Of a DNA stretch of 40,292 nt, positions 1 to 7,747 are shown one piece after another. The notes under the pieces are model-generated. The model was not told the DNA's origin. It saw only the letters and a list, made by a program, of their open reading frames with translations, and ran no database searches. Each line of letters opens with the position of its first letter. Position 1 is the first letter of the stretch. The position numbers and the translations under genes are program-made. This DNA is from Cytophagales bacterium (GTDB lineage: Bacteria > Bacteroidota > Bacteroidia > Cytophagales > MED-G16): positions 1 to 40,292 of the forward strand of contig JAPYTU010000003.1 in assembly GCA_029940715.1 (NCBI GenBank), read 5' to 3'.

Positions 1-15
1 GGAAATTAATTTATC

Positions 16-23
16 TATTTTTG
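16..23 (+). promoter_or_regulatory. Possible -7 promoter element (TAnnTTTG type)
   Basis: TATTTTTG matches the TAnnTTTG -7 consensus of Bacteroidota housekeeping promoters. It lies 21 nt before the ATG of the ABC-F remnant. The TTG expected further upstream would fall outside the window, so only half the promoter can be examined. In a very AT-rich genome this match is weak by itself. Confidence 0.25.
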
Positions 24-24
24 C

Positions 25-44
25 AAGCCTAAAAATAGGTTTTT
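25..44 (+). terminator. Hairpin with T-run, terminator-like
   Basis: AAGCCTA (25-31) can pair with TAGGTTT (36-42) across an AAAA loop, with one G-U wobble, and T residues continue to 44. It resembles a weak intrinsic terminator of a gene ending before the window, or a leader hairpin of the ABC-F gene whose ATG follows at 45. The sequence alone cannot decide between these. Confidence 0.35.
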
Positions 45-218
45 ATGCTATCAGTTTCCAATTTATCCATACAATTTGGTAAGAGAGTTCTTTTTGACGA
101 TGTTAGAGTACTACAATTAACAATGACAACTGCTATGGTATTAGCGGAGCAAATGGTTCCGGAAATATTTCATTTTAAATTACTTCTTGACACAATCTTC
201 ATCCTTACGAGAAACTAA
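45..218 (+). pseudogene. Decayed N-terminus of an ABC-F family ATPase
   Basis: The first 20 codons from ATG 45 read MLSVSNLSIQFGKRVLFDDV, the characteristic opening of Bacteroidota ABC-F (Uup/EttA-type) ATPases. The similarity then continues in a different frame: codons from about 128 read NCYGISGANGSG, the lead-in to Walker A. The next codon is AAT instead of the essential Lys codon, and a stop (TAA) follows at 176-178. A short FKLLL-like stretch resumes in the first frame before a stop at 216-218. At least two frameshifts and loss of everything after Walker A (normally about 540 to 640 residues in total) mark it as a remnant. ABC-F proteins act on ribosomes, so another intact paralogue probably exists elsewhere. 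Only about 45 residues support the call. Confidence 0.6.
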
Positions 219-255
219 TAACAAAAAAGAAAATAAGAATAAAAAGGTGAATAAT

Positions 256-1434
256 CTATTCATTAAAATAATTAGAAAGTCTATAATTCAAATTTTCTCT
301 AATATTCAACCAGAAAAAATTATAATCAGCGGAATGAAAACTTTCTTTTTCAAAAATTTTGATCCATGGAATAGCAATTTTTTTAATCTGTAGAGATCCT
401 TCTTCCGATTCAACCACTATAGAATTTTCTTTTTTAATTTTTAAATTATTTATAGGCAATTTAAAAACATTATATTTAAAAAATTGAAAAAAACTAGGCA
501 TCAAAATACCTTTATGTTCTGTAATTAAATTAGGTTTATCATCTGAAGAAAAAGTAACAGGATTAGTTGCTATAACATCATCATATAATTCATTATTATA
601 TGGATTAAAATTGTTACCAAATGTATTCCATGACATAAAACAATTCATATCATCAGGGTTTTTACATGGAAAATAATCTTTAAAATTATTTTCAACGGGC
701 ATTCCAACTAAATATGAAAGTATTAGTTTTTCTCTCAGTTCTTTATTTGGTAATATAACTTCTTTAAGTAATCTAATAGCATGAAGTGTTCCCTGACTAT
801 GTGCAGCTAAGATAATTTTTTTATCCTGATTTTCTAATTCAACATATTTTAAAAATGCCCTTTTTAGATCACTATAGGCTAAATTATAAGATTCTTTTGC
901 AAAAGCACGTAGTTTATTATTTTCATAACTAAACAATTTTAAAGAATTATAAAGTGATGAATAAAGCTCATCTTTATATGAATTAAAATTGTTTTTTAAT
1001 TTAGGATCAAAAGCAATTTTATTTAATAATTCATTAGAATTATGATACACTAAACCATCATAAAATAACTGTCTATATAATGGAGCATATACATTAGCTA
1101 TACCAGAAAATACACTCGCTTGATTTTTTATAGCGAGTGTATTAACTCTTTTTATATGATCTAAATCTTCAGTATCTGAATTCCATAAATTACCATTATA
1201 ACCTGAATAATATACTGTCGGATATATGTAAAATACATCTACCTTAGATTTAAAATCTGATGACGAATTAATATAATTCTTGGGAAGGGGCACTTCTTTT
1301 TTAGAAGATGATGCCCAATTATTTTTGTATTTATAATCAGGAGATTTTGGATAACCACTATATGATACTAAATACTTCGTTGACGAACAACTAGAAATAA
1401 TAAATATCGTTAGTAAAAAATAAAAATTTTTCAT
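256..1434 (-). CDS. DUF3089 alpha/beta-hydrolase-like lipoprotein
   Basis: A 392-residue protein starting with a lipoprotein signal peptide (hydrophobic stretch at residues 5-13, lipobox ISSC with Cys 16), so it should be anchored in the envelope. The rest matches the DUF3089 family: a VDVFYIYPTVYY block near residue 65, a nucleophile elbow AHSQG near residue 212, and a C-terminal HSADYNFFWLNIREN block that carries the likely catalytic His. The fold is alpha/beta hydrolase; the substrate is unknown for the family. The neighbouring PHP gene is divergent, with only 38 bp between the preferred start codons, so the two probably share a control region. A perfect 11-bp inverted repeat lies inside the coding sequence at 1109-1143. 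The family call is strong, the biochemical role open. Confidence 0.85.
   Translation of the reverse strand: MKNFYFLLTIFIISSCSSTKYLVSYSGYPKSPDYKYKNNWASSSKKEVPLPKNYINSSSDFKSKVDVFYIYPTVYYSGYNGNLWNSDTEDLDHIKRVNTLAIKNQASVFSGIANVYAPLYRQLFYDGLVYHNSNELLNKIAFDPKLKNNFNSYKDELYSSLYNSLKLFSYENNKLRAFAKESYNLAYSDLKRAFLKYVELENQDKKIILAAHSQGTLHAIRLLKEVILPNKELREKLILSYLVGMPVENNFKDYFPCKNPDDMNCFMSWNTFGNNFNPYNNELYDDVIATNPVTFSSDDKPNLITEHKGILMPSFFQFFKYNVFKLPINNLKIKKENSIVVESEEGSLQIKKIAIPWIKIFEKESFHSADYNFFWLNIRENLNYRLSNYFNE
1109..1143. repeat. Perfect 11-bp inverted repeat inside the DUF3089 gene
   Basis: AATACACTCGC (1109-1119) is repeated as its exact reverse complement GCGAGTGTATT (1133-1143) across a 13-nt spacer. 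On the gene's mRNA it forms a stable hairpin by local standards. It encodes the near-mirrored peptide NTLAIKNQASV. Confidence 0.8.
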
Positions 1435-1472
1435 TGTAAATGATTAAATTGATTCAATATTTTATCTTAAAA

Positions 1473-2639
1473 ATGAACACATTAAAAATAACATTTATAA
1501 CATTATTTTTTGTACTTTTTAGTGGAAATATTATTTCAAATGATAAATCCAATAAACCAAGAAAACTTTTCTTTCCAAATATTGATGGATACCAAACACT
1601 TATTTCAGATTTACACCAACACACAATTTTTTCTGATGGTTTAGTATGGCCAACTATTCGTGTGGATGAAGCAATATACGATGGAGTAGATGTAATATCA
1701 ATGACAGAGCATTTAGAGTATCAACCCCATAGAGAAGATATTCCAAATAAAGACAGAAATAGAGCATACCACTTAACAAAAAGCTATGCTGATAATTTAA
1801 ATAAAAGAAAAAAAGACGATAAAGAACTAATAGTTATAAATGGTCAAGAAATTACAAAAAGCATGCCTCCAGGACATATAAATGCTGTTTTTATAAATGA
1901 AGCAAATAATTTATTACATAAAGATTCACTTACTGGAATCTTAGAAGCAAATAAACAAGGTGCATTTCTATTTTGGAATCATCCAGCATGGCCAGCTCAA
2001 AGAAGTGATGGAATTGCAAGATTAGATGACTATCATAAATACTTAATATCAAACAAATATTTACATGGAATTGAAGTGGTTAATGAGCTAGATTACTCAG
2101 AAGAAGCTTTTCAAATTGCCATTGATAATAATTTAACAATAATGGGAACTTCTGACATTCACGGACTGATAGATTGGATGTTCAAAATTCCTAAGTATGG
2201 TCACAGGCCTGTAACTTTAATATTTTCAAAATCCAAAAAATTAGAAGATATAAAAAATGCTCTTTTCAATGGAAGAACGGTTATTTATTACAATGATTTA
2301 CTCATTGGTAAAAGTATAAATCTAAAACCACTCATTGAAAAAAGTCTAGAAATATCCATAAAAGGGGAAGTAAATCAAGGTTACTCTGAAGATGGAGAAA
2401 GCTCAATTGTTAATATTGAAATTAAAAATCATTCGAGTGCAGATATTATTTTAGAAAATAATTCTGATTATACATTTGAAAATAATGCTGATATATTTAC
2501 AATAAAAGGGTTAAACTCTATAATTCTTAAAACTAAAGTAGGTAAAAGAAAAATTGAAGATCATTTAAATTTTAAAGTTTTAAATGGAATAATAGCACCA
2601 AAAGAATATCTTAAGATAAAACTAGCAACAGGTACTTAA
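1473..2639 (+). CDS. Exported PHP-domain phosphoesterase (Sb-PDE-like)
   Basis: A PHP-superfamily metal-dependent phosphoesterase. Metal-binding motifs visible are DLHQHTIFSDG near the mature N-terminus, the Glu in SMTEHLEY, the Glu in NGQEIT, the His pair region GHINAVF and NHPAW, and the C-terminal GTSDIHG. About 120 residues after the PHP core form a beta-rich C-terminal domain as in Bacteroidota Sb-PDE family phosphodiesterases. I place the start at 1473 rather than the in-frame ATG at 1440. The later ATG gives a clean signal peptide (MNTLKITF, then a hydrophobic run) and the earlier one would leave 5 bp to the divergent gene. Stop and next ATG (2643) are 3 bp apart, so it may lead the following operon. 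Substrate uncertain: organophosphate or phosphodiester is likely from family knowledge. Confidence 0.85.
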   Translation: MNTLKITFITLFFVLFSGNIISNDKSNKPRKLFFPNIDGYQTLISDLHQHTIFSDGLVWPTIRVDEAIYDGVDVISMTEHLEYQPHREDIPNKDRNRAYHLTKSYADNLNKRKKDDKELIVINGQEITKSMPPGHINAVFINEANNLLHKDSLTGILEANKQGAFLFWNHPAWPAQRSDGIARLDDYHKYLISNKYLHGIEVVNELDYSEEAFQIAIDNNLTIMGTSDIHGLIDWMFKIPKYGHRPVTLIFSKSKKLEDIKNALFNGRTVIYYNDLLIGKSINLKPLIEKSLEISIKGEVNQGYSEDGESSIVNIEIKNHSSADIILENNSDYTFENNADIFTIKGLNSIILKTKVGKRKIEDHLNFKVLNGIIAPKEYLKIKLATGT

Positions 2640-2642
2640 ATA

Positions 2643-3557
2643 ATGAATCTTAATGTAAAAAATGAAACAGATACATTGGTATCTGTTGTATTAGGAATAG
2701 CAGAGAATTTAGGCCCCAAACCAACAATAGAAAATTGTATTGATCCAAAAACAAAATTTCATATATTAAACAATACATACCCAAAAGAAGATGACTGCAT
2801 AAAAGAAATTGAAAATTTTAAAAACGTATTAAAAAAACATAATATTAACGTTTTAAGGCCTAAGAATAACATCCAAGCTCTAAATCAAATTTTTACAAGA
2901 GACATATCTTTTGTTGTTGAAAATAAATTATTTATACCTGAAATAATTAAAGAAAGAAATAATGAAAAAAATGGAATAAATTCAATAATTGATAATCTTA
3001 GAAATGATCAAAAAATAATTATACCAAAACATATCAAAATTGAAGGAGGAGACATAATACTTAATGATGAATTCATTTTTATTGGATATACTGAAAATAA
3101 TAAATATGTTAATTTAAAAGTATCTAGAACGAATAAAGAATCCCTTGACTACATACAAGAGCAATTTCCAGATAAAACAATAATTGGTATTAAATTGATA
3201 AAAAATGATAAAGACCCTAAAAATAATATATTACATCTTGACTGTACAATGCAACCAATTGGTAATAAAAAAATAATCATATATGAAAATGGCATTTATG
3301 ATAAAAAAGATAGAGATACAATATATGAGATCTATGGAGAAAAGAATTTAGTAAAAATAAATCAAGAAGAAATGTATGAGGGGTGTTCAAATATTTTTTC
3401 AATCAATAAAAAAACTATCGTTTCTGATACAACATTTACTAGACTAAATGAGGAGCTTGAAAGACTAAATTTTTTAATTGAAAAAGTAAATTATAGAGAA
3501 ATATCAAAATTTGGAGGATTATTTAGATGTAGTACTTTACCATTAGAAAGAAAGTAA
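2643..3557 (+). CDS. DDAH-like arginine/dimethylarginine hydrolase (amidinotransferase fold)
   Basis: A 304-residue member of the guanidine-modifying (pentein) superfamily, of the dimethylarginine dimethylaminohydrolase / arginine deiminase type. Landmarks: FTRDISFVV near residue 88 (substrate-binding Asp), KIEGGDI near residue 137, LHLDCTM near residue 200 (catalytic His region), and the C-terminal GGLFRCSTLPLER with the expected nucleophilic Cys 296. Such enzymes hydrolyse the guanidinium group of arginine or methylated arginines, giving citrulline and an amine or ammonia. Two other pentein/nitrogen genes (CtlX and RidA) lie downstream on the same strand, separated from this gene by the recombinase-like insertion. 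Substrate cannot be fixed from sequence. Confidence 0.85.
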   Translation: MNLNVKNETDTLVSVVLGIAENLGPKPTIENCIDPKTKFHILNNTYPKEDDCIKEIENFKNVLKKHNINVLRPKNNIQALNQIFTRDISFVVENKLFIPEIIKERNNEKNGINSIIDNLRNDQKIIIPKHIKIEGGDIILNDEFIFIGYTENNKYVNLKVSRTNKESLDYIQEQFPDKTIIGIKLIKNDKDPKNNILHLDCTMQPIGNKKIIIYENGIYDKKDRDTIYEIYGEKNLVKINQEEMYEGCSNIFSINKKTIVSDTTFTRLNEELERLNFLIEKVNYREISKFGGLFRCSTLPLERK

Positions 3558-3603
3558 TAAATCTACCTAAAATATCATTAAATTAATATAATTTAATATA
3601 TTG

Positions 3604-3627
3604 CAGGATACATTATAGGATACATAA
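3604..3627 (+). repeat. Upstream copy of a 24-bp flanking repeat
   Basis: The repeat ends directly against the ATG of the recombinase-like gene. It is itself a tandem pair of AGGATACAT (3605-3613 and 3617-3625), 12 bp apart. The copy at 4786-4809 is identical except for one base (T here, G there at repeat position 11). Confidence 0.85.
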
Positions 3628-4797
3628 ATGAAAATTCAAATTTGGAGAAGAAAAAATAAAGAAAAAGAAAAATATAATTTATACATCAGATACAGACTAA
3701 GTCAGATAAAAGCAAAAGTTGAAAGCTTAAAATTATGGGAGTGGATTTCACCTAACAATATTAGCCAAAAAGAACATAATTTAAATGTCAAAAGAGCATA
3801 TGAGGAAATTCTTAGGAGAAAAAAAGACGATCTTGAAAATAATAGAAGTAAAATAGATTTTAACAGCAAACAGTCAGATGAATTTGAATTTATTTTTAAA
3901 AAATATTCAAAAATTAAAAATTATAATGCTGTATTTAATTTTCTAAAAAAAATTGACTATAACATAGAAAAGAAAAAAATAAATTCAATCAACAAAACTT
4001 ATTTGAATCAATTAAAATATAAAATAGAAAATAAAATCAAAAATAATAATATAAAAGGAACTACATCTGCAAAATATTGGAATAATTTTAAAAGTGTACT
4101 AATACATTTAAATGATAACGGTATTTGTGACTACCCAAGAGTTGGAGGAATTACTTATAAAAAAGAAAACTCTAAAATTTATACCTTTAATAGTGAAGAA
4201 ATAAAAAAACTTAGAAAATCTACTCCAGAAAAATGGAAAGACTTAAAAAAAGCATTTTTCTTTTCATATAACACGGGACTAAAAATAGGTAAGATTGTAA
4301 AATTAAAATGGAAAAATTTATATAAAACAAATAATGATAAAAAAACAATACATTATTTTAAAATCAATAATAATAATGAGACATTAACAAACTCATTACC
4401 AAAAAATATTAGAAAAATGATTGGAAAAAGAAAATCTAATAATGAATTGGTATTCACATTACCAGAAAAACAATCAAATAGATCAAAAATATTTAGAGAG
4501 TGGTTGAATAAATTAAATATCAATGAAAAGAAAAAATTTAATGATGGAGTAAATAATTATGCAAAAAATTTATATGATAAAACAAAAAATATTTACAAAG
4601 TAGCTTCAGCATTAGGACACAATTCTATCAACAAAACAAAAGAAATTTATAACTATATGGAAAATTATGATTTTCTAGAAAATGAAAATATTATAATAGA
4701 AAATTTAGAAGAAAATATAAATCAAACTAAAAGTAAATCTCTATTTAAAAAAGGTAATCTATTAAGTTATAGAATAAAAAAAAATCAGGATACATGA
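3628..4797 (+). CDS. Degenerate tyrosine recombinase/integrase-like protein
   Basis: A 389-residue protein with the layout of Bacteroidota site-specific integrases. It has an N-terminal arm-type DNA-binding region (about 1-80, KYNLYIRYR, WISP, KEHN), a helical core-binding (SAM-like) domain (about 85-175), and a catalytic-fold domain (about 185-345). The catalytic set is mostly gone: TGLKIGK at 217-222 carries Lys 219 where Arg I is expected, and the HxxRH block is replaced by residues 304-312 (FNDGVNNYA). The late GH (330-331) and nucleophile-position Tyr 341 remain. The ORF is intact and very Lys/Asn-rich, so the protein may be retained for DNA binding. The last codons (QDT-stop) lie inside the downstream 24-bp repeat. 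Recombination activity is unlikely; regulator or structural role is inference. Confidence 0.75.
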   Translation: MKIQIWRRKNKEKEKYNLYIRYRLSQIKAKVESLKLWEWISPNNISQKEHNLNVKRAYEEILRRKKDDLENNRSKIDFNSKQSDEFEFIFKKYSKIKNYNAVFNFLKKIDYNIEKKKINSINKTYLNQLKYKIENKIKNNNIKGTTSAKYWNNFKSVLIHLNDNGICDYPRVGGITYKKENSKIYTFNSEEIKKLRKSTPEKWKDLKKAFFFSYNTGLKIGKIVKLKWKNLYKTNNDKKTIHYFKINNNNETLTNSLPKNIRKMIGKRKSNNELVFTLPEKQSNRSKIFREWLNKLNINEKKKFNDGVNNYAKNLYDKTKNIYKVASALGHNSINKTKEIYNYMENYDFLENENIIIENLEENINQTKSKSLFKKGNLLSYRIKKNQDT

Positions 4798-4809
4798 TAG
4801 GATACATAA
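4786..4809 (+). repeat. Downstream copy of the 24-bp flanking repeat
   Basis: It contains AGGATACAT twice (4787-4795 and 4799-4807) with the same 12-bp period as the upstream copy, and differs from it at one base. It covers the final codons and stop (TGA, 4795-4797) of the recombinase-like gene. Confidence 0.85.
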
Positions 4810-4869
4810 TAAGAAAATATAGATTAAATTGATAATAAAGTAATAAATAATAATAGAAAAATAATAAAA

Positions 4870-5811
4870 ATGAACTTTTCACAAATCACATCAAGTTTAA
4901 TAATGGTTAAACCTAAACACTTTAACTATAACAAAGAGACAGCAAATAATAACCATTTTCAAAAAGAAGAAAAAATCTTAAATAAAAATGAGATTCAACT
5001 AAAAGCAATTGAAGAATTTGAAAAAATGGTTGAAATAATTAGAAAAGAAAAAATTGAAATTCATGTTTTTAATGATAGAGATAATATAAAGACAACAGAT
5101 AGTATTTTTCCAAATAATTGGATAACTCTACATGAAGATGGAACGGTCATAATATATCCGATGTTCTCAAAAAATAGAAGAAAGGAAAAAAGAAAAGATT
5201 TAACAGAAAAATTGAAAAATAAAGGATATAATATTAACAAAATTATTGACTTATCAAGTTATGAAAAGAAAAAACAATATCTTGAAGGTACTGGAAGCAT
5301 GATACTTGATAGAAAAAACAAAATATGTTATGCCGCATTATCTAAAAGAACAAATGAAATTGTCTTAAATCAACTCTGTAAACTTATAAATTACAAACTT
5401 TTAAAATTTAAAGCATACCAATCTTATAAAAATAAAAGAAAATTAATATATCACACAAATGTTATGATGTGTTTAGCTGATGAATATGCAATAATATGCT
5501 TAGAAAGTATTGATGATGAAAGTGAAAAAAAATTACTAATTAAAAGTCTAAATAATACCAAAAAACAAATAATTGAAATTTCCGAAGGGCAATGCAAAAA
5601 TTTTGTGGGAAATATGCTTCAAGTAAAAAATAAAAAAAATAACAAATACTTAATTATGAGTGAAACAGCTAATAAAAGTCTCAATTTATCTCAAAAAAAA
5701 TCACTTGAAAAATACAATAAATTATTATACAGTAACATAAAATTAATAGAAAAAATAGGAGGGGGTGGGGCAAGATGCATGATTGCAGAAAACTTTTTAC
5801 AAAAAGAATAA
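4870..5811 (+). CDS. ctlX: Citrulline utilization hydrolase CtlX-like
   Basis: A 313-residue pentein-fold hydrolase that matches CtlX throughout. Recognisable blocks are ITSSLIMVKPKHFNYNKETA at the N-terminus, DSIFPNNWITLHEDGT near residue 77, LEGTGSMILDR near residue 138 (catalytic Glu region), IYHTNVMMC near residue 195 (catalytic His), and GGGGARCMIAE with the expected nucleophile Cys 303. CtlX-type enzymes are linked to citrulline breakdown. It starts 60 bp after the recombinase unit and ends 25 bp before ridA. The active-site glycines force a G-rich stretch (about 5759-5771) that stands out in this AT-rich DNA. The product is the usual length for the family. Confidence 0.9.
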   Translation: MNFSQITSSLIMVKPKHFNYNKETANNNHFQKEEKILNKNEIQLKAIEEFEKMVEIIRKEKIEIHVFNDRDNIKTTDSIFPNNWITLHEDGTVIIYPMFSKNRRKEKRKDLTEKLKNKGYNINKIIDLSSYEKKKQYLEGTGSMILDRKNKICYAALSKRTNEIVLNQLCKLINYKLLKFKAYQSYKNKRKLIYHTNVMMCLADEYAIICLESIDDESEKKLLIKSLNNTKKQIIEISEGQCKNFVGNMLQVKNKKNNKYLIMSETANKSLNLSQKKSLEKYNKLLYSNIKLIEKIGGGGARCMIAENFLQKE

Positions 5812-5836
5812 AAGATGTAAATTGTAAAAAAAATAA

Positions 5837-6223
5837 ATGAGAAAAAAAGCAATTCTAACAAAAAAAGCTCCTTTACCAATTGGGCCATACAATCAAGCAA
5901 TACAATTTGATAGTTTACTATTTATTTCAGGTCAAATACCACTTAATCCAAAAAACGGAAAATTAATTTCATCAGGAATAAAAGAAGAAACAAATAAAGT
6001 CATGACTAATATCCAATATATTCTCGAAGAAGCAAAAATGAATTTTAATAATGTTGTAAAGACTACAATCTTCCTAAAAGACATGAATGACTTTGTTGAA
6101 GTTAATACTGAATATGCAAAGTTTTTTGAAAATTGTATTCCACCAGCTAGAGAAACTGTACAAGTATCACAATTACCAAAAAATGTAAATATTGAAATTT
6201 CTTGTATAGCAATTAAAGACTAA
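5837..6223 (+). CDS. ridA: RidA family reactive imine/enamine deaminase
   Basis: A 128-residue protein of normal RidA (YjgF/YER057c/UK114) length. It hydrolyses reactive enamines and imines, such as 2-aminoacrylate products, to 2-ketoacids and ammonia in the cytoplasm. Visible motifs are PIGPYNQAI near residue 14, FISGQIPLNP near residue 30, and the substrate-binding Arg in PPARETVQVSQLP near residue 105. It lies 25 bp after ctlX, and its TAA directly abuts the ATG of gltX at 6224, so it sits in the same transcription unit. Its position after two guanidine hydrolases fits a nitrogen/amino-acid catabolism setting. Confidence 0.93.
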   Translation: MRKKAILTKKAPLPIGPYNQAIQFDSLLFISGQIPLNPKNGKLISSGIKEETNKVMTNIQYILEEAKMNFNNVVKTTIFLKDMNDFVEVNTEYAKFFENCIPPARETVQVSQLPKNVNIEISCIAIKD

Positions 6224-7747
6224 ATGTCAGATAATATTAGATTAAGGTTTGCACCAAGCCCAACAGGACCTCTACATATAGGAGGTCTAAGAACCGCATT
6301 ATATAATTACTTGATCTCAAAAAAATCAAAAGGAAAATTTATACTTAGAATTGAAGATACAGACCTAAAAAGGTATAATAAAAAGGCAGAAAAACACATT
6401 TTAGATTCGCTTAAATGGTGCGGAATATCACCTGATGAAAGTCCAGAAAAACCTGGAAATTATGGCCCATACAGACAATCTGAAAGAAAAAACATATACA
6501 AAAAATTTATTGCCATACTCATAAAATCAGGAAACGCTTATTTTGCTTTTGATAAAAAAGAAAAATTAGAAGAAAAGAGAAAAAAGTGTGAAAAAAATGG
6601 AGAAACATTTATTTATAATTGGCACAATAGATTAAAATTTAACAATTCTTTATCTATCAGAAATGAAAAAACTAAAAAACTAACTCAGAATAATAATTAT
6701 GTTGTCAGATTTAAAACAGTTCATTCTGGTAAGAGTAAAAATATGATAACAGTTAATGATGAAATAAGAGGAAAAATACAAGTTGATCTAAATAATTTAG
6801 ATGACAAAATAATATGTAAAAGTGATGGAATGCCAACGTATCATCTAGCTAATGTAGTAGATGATTACCTAATGAAAATTACTCACGTAATAAGAGGTGA
6901 AGAATGGTTGCCTTCATTAGCATTACACTGTCAACTATATAATGCTTTTGGATGGGAAAAACCAAAATTTGCTCATCTCCCATTAATACTCAAACCTACA
7001 GGAACTGGAAAATTAAGTAAGAGAGATGGAGAAAAATACGGATTTCCAGTTTACCCTATAAAATGGAAAGATGAATCAAAAAAATCTGAAATTAAAGGAT
7101 TTAAAGAATTAGGATATGAATCAAAAGCATTAATAAATTTTATATGTTTTATAGGTTGGAATCCAGGAAATGAAAATGAAATTTTATCTCTAAATGAATT
7201 AATAGAAAATTTTTCAATAAATAGAATAATTAAATCTGGCGCTAAATATGATATAGAAAAAGCAAAATGGTTTAACCAATCATATGTAAGAAAATTACCT
7301 AATAAAACTTTTAAAATTATTCTAGAAAATAAAATTAATATTTCCCAGCTAAACAGCGAAAGAATTAATAAAATAATTGAACTTTTGAAAGAAAGATTAA
7401 CCTTTAAAAACGATATATTAATTGAATCAAATAATATTTTAGAAGAACCCAAAAATTTAGATAAAAATTTTATTAATAAAGAATGGTCAAAAGATTTAAA
7501 TAATGTAATAATAGAATTAAATAGATATATTAAAGAAAATCATCTTATAAAACCTGAAAAAATAAAAGATTATTATTTAAATCAGTTAAAAAATAATAAT
7601 ATAAAAATTGGAATAGGTATGCAAGCATTAAGATTATGCATAATAGGAAAAATTAGTGGTCCAGATCTATTTATAATAATTGAAATATTAGGAAATTCTA
7701 AAATAAATAAAAGAATATCAAAAACACTAAACAAGATCAATGATTAA
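6224..7747 (+). CDS. gltX: Glutamyl-tRNA synthetase
   Basis: A 507-residue class I aminoacyl-tRNA synthetase that charges tRNA-Glu. The HIGH-type motif is LHIGGLRTALYN (residues 17-28) and the KMSKS-type motif is KLSKR (263-267). FAPSPTG at the N-terminus, LRIEDTD near 41, GEEWLPS near 225 and an all-helical anticodon-binding C-terminal domain complete the match. Length is normal for Bacteroidota GluRS. The start codon follows the ridA stop without a spacer, and the last 8 nt overlap the next gene. A separate GlnS is encoded at 9669-11369, so this enzyme is probably discriminating for Glu. Confidence 0.97.
   Translation: MSDNIRLRFAPSPTGPLHIGGLRTALYNYLISKKSKGKFILRIEDTDLKRYNKKAEKHILDSLKWCGISPDESPEKPGNYGPYRQSERKNIYKKFIAILIKSGNAYFAFDKKEKLEEKRKKCEKNGETFIYNWHNRLKFNNSLSIRNEKTKKLTQNNNYVVRFKTVHSGKSKNMITVNDEIRGKIQVDLNNLDDKIICKSDGMPTYHLANVVDDYLMKITHVIRGEEWLPSLALHCQLYNAFGWEKPKFAHLPLILKPTGTGKLSKRDGEKYGFPVYPIKWKDESKKSEIKGFKELGYESKALINFICFIGWNPGNENEILSLNELIENFSINRIIKSGAKYDIEKAKWFNQSYVRKLPNKTFKIILENKINISQLNSERINKIIELLKERLTFKNDILIESNNILEEPKNLDKNFINKEWSKDLNNVIIELNRYIKENHLIKPEKIKDYYLNQLKNNNIKIGIGMQALRLCIIGKISGPDLFIIIEILGNSKINKRISKTLNKIND

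Larger units (their letters stand above)
3604..4809 (+). mobile_element. Repeat-bounded single-gene unit with a degenerate tyrosine recombinase
   Basis: The unit runs from one 24-bp repeat to the other and contains one gene. It lies between two genes (DDAH-like and ctlX) that I recall as neighbours in many Flavobacteriia. The arrangement resembles an old integrated element flanked by core/arm sites. It has no terminal inverted repeats, no target duplication distinct from the repeats, and its base composition matches the neighbours, so any insertion is ancient. Alternatively the repeats are just operator sites. Confidence 0.4.

Noticed and set aside
187..393. 68-aa plus-strand ORF after the ABC-F remnant
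   Set aside because: It lies mostly antisense to the DUF3089 gene and has low-complexity Asn/Lys/Phe content with no family; a shadow frame.
1440..1442. Earlier ATG for the PHP gene
   Set aside because: It adds an 11-residue extension before the natural signal peptide and leaves only 5 bp to the divergent start.
5759..5771. G-rich run as a possible quadruplex
   Set aside because: It is explained by the GGGGAR active-site codons of CtlX and has too few separate G-runs.
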